Shown: positions 63,591 to 64,000 of the stretch, in pieces
How positions within the stretch are numbered: position 1 is the first letter of the stretch
Layout of the letters: each line of letters starts with the position of its first letter
Source: Haematococcus lacustris
Taxonomy: Eukaryota; Chlorophyta; Chlorophyceae; Chlamydomonadales; Haematococcaceae
Direction of reading: 5' to 3'
Assembly: GCA_030144725.1 (NCBI GenBank)
Contig: JASKMD010000025.1
Coordinates: forward strand, 7,519,663 to 7,583,662
Length of the DNA stretch: 64,000 nt
Translations under genes and position numbers: made by a program
The notes under the pieces: model-generated
The model's input: only the letters and a program-made list of their open reading frames with translations
The model's database searches: none
What the model was told of the DNA's origin: nothing

Positions 63591-64000
63591 ATGCTATGTC
63601 CTTCTATGTCCTAAACAGCCCGCAGGCAGTCTCCGCTCCTATCGGGGGCTTCAACACGCCATGTTCAATACAGCCTGGCCCTAGTCATGCGGCCCCTGTA
63701 CCCTTCCCCCGCCCCATGGCCATACGTTCCCCAGGGAGTCTGCCCTGATGCCATGGCCTTCCTCTCTGCCAATGAGCAGCTGTGTGTGCCAGCACCAGGG
63801 CATGTTGCATTCATGCTTGGCTTCATGCTTGGCATTGGAATGGTGCAGCGATTGATTTCTTTCATTCATTTCGTGCAACTCGCTAGGCCATCGACGTTTG
63901 CAGGGTCACATTAGCATCAGGCCATCACGTTTTTGTAAGCGTGCGATTGTAAGCTCAGAGTACCGGCGCGGTTGACCCCTTAATATGCCCCTATTATGCC
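63591..64000. other. Right-edge region without confident gene
   Basis: Open frames on both strands; the plus-strand frame over 63750-63910 is partly hydrophobic (FMLGFMLGIGM) and might be an exon continuing beyond the window, but no splice context could be fixed. Confidence 0.25.

Overview
The window looks like nuclear DNA of a green alga, most probably of the Chlamydomonadales (volvocalean algae; Haematococcus-like is my best guess). Genes are dense in introns with GT-AG and unusually many GC-AG junctions. Introns are packed with simple repeats. Several proteins carry N-terminal stretches that look like plastid transit peptides, and there is a large proline-rich extracellular-matrix gene typical of volvocine walls. 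There is no prokaryotic operon structure. The species assignment is inference only.

Layout, left to right: (1) 0.3-10.6 kb, minus strand, a chloroplast copper P-type ATPase of the PAA2/HMA8 type, 18 exons resolved, 3' end beyond the left edge. (2) 11.2-18.6 kb, minus strand, a complete 13-exon equilibrative nucleoside transporter (476 aa). (3) 18.9-23.8 kb, plus strand, divergent from the transporter, a Gln-rich coiled-coil protein ending in a Cys/His-rich domain. (4) 24.1-26.0 kb, minus strand, a complete plastid peroxiredoxin Q (about 196 aa). (5) 26.7-27.0 kb, minus strand, a degraded TnpB/Fanzor-like C-terminal fragment. (6) 27.4-29.0 kb, minus strand, a small organelle-targeted protein with two STI1-like repeats. 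(7) 29.3-40.3 kb, plus strand, a 17-exon modular extracellular-matrix protein with three proline-rich linkers. (8) 41.3-45.4 kb, a possible partial gene, a 500-N assembly gap, and an inverted-repeat DNA transposon carrying a spliced ORF with an in-frame stop, whose largest intron is a 75-bp tandem array, followed by a foldback element. (9) 45.5-48.2 kb, minus strand, a conserved-looking gene of unknown function. (10) 48.9-49.3 kb, minus strand, a second, different TnpB/Fanzor-like fragment. (11) 49.9-56.6 kb, plus strand, a giant RING-H2 ubiquitin ligase (2046 aa). (12) 57.7-60.8 kb, a hAT-type transposon with perfect 12-bp terminal repeats and a perfect 8-bp target duplication. (13) 60.8-64 kb, a foldback repeat, a duplicated repeat block, a possible secreted-protein gene, and a GCT-rich array.

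Functionally, copper ATPase and peroxiredoxin Q are both plastid housekeeping and redox proteins; the other genes have no evident shared pathway, and the order looks like ordinary eukaryotic gene order broken by mobile elements. Gene models were built by hand by requiring matching codon phase at each exon junction; all complete models except the matrix protein and the coiled-coil protein close without frame errors.
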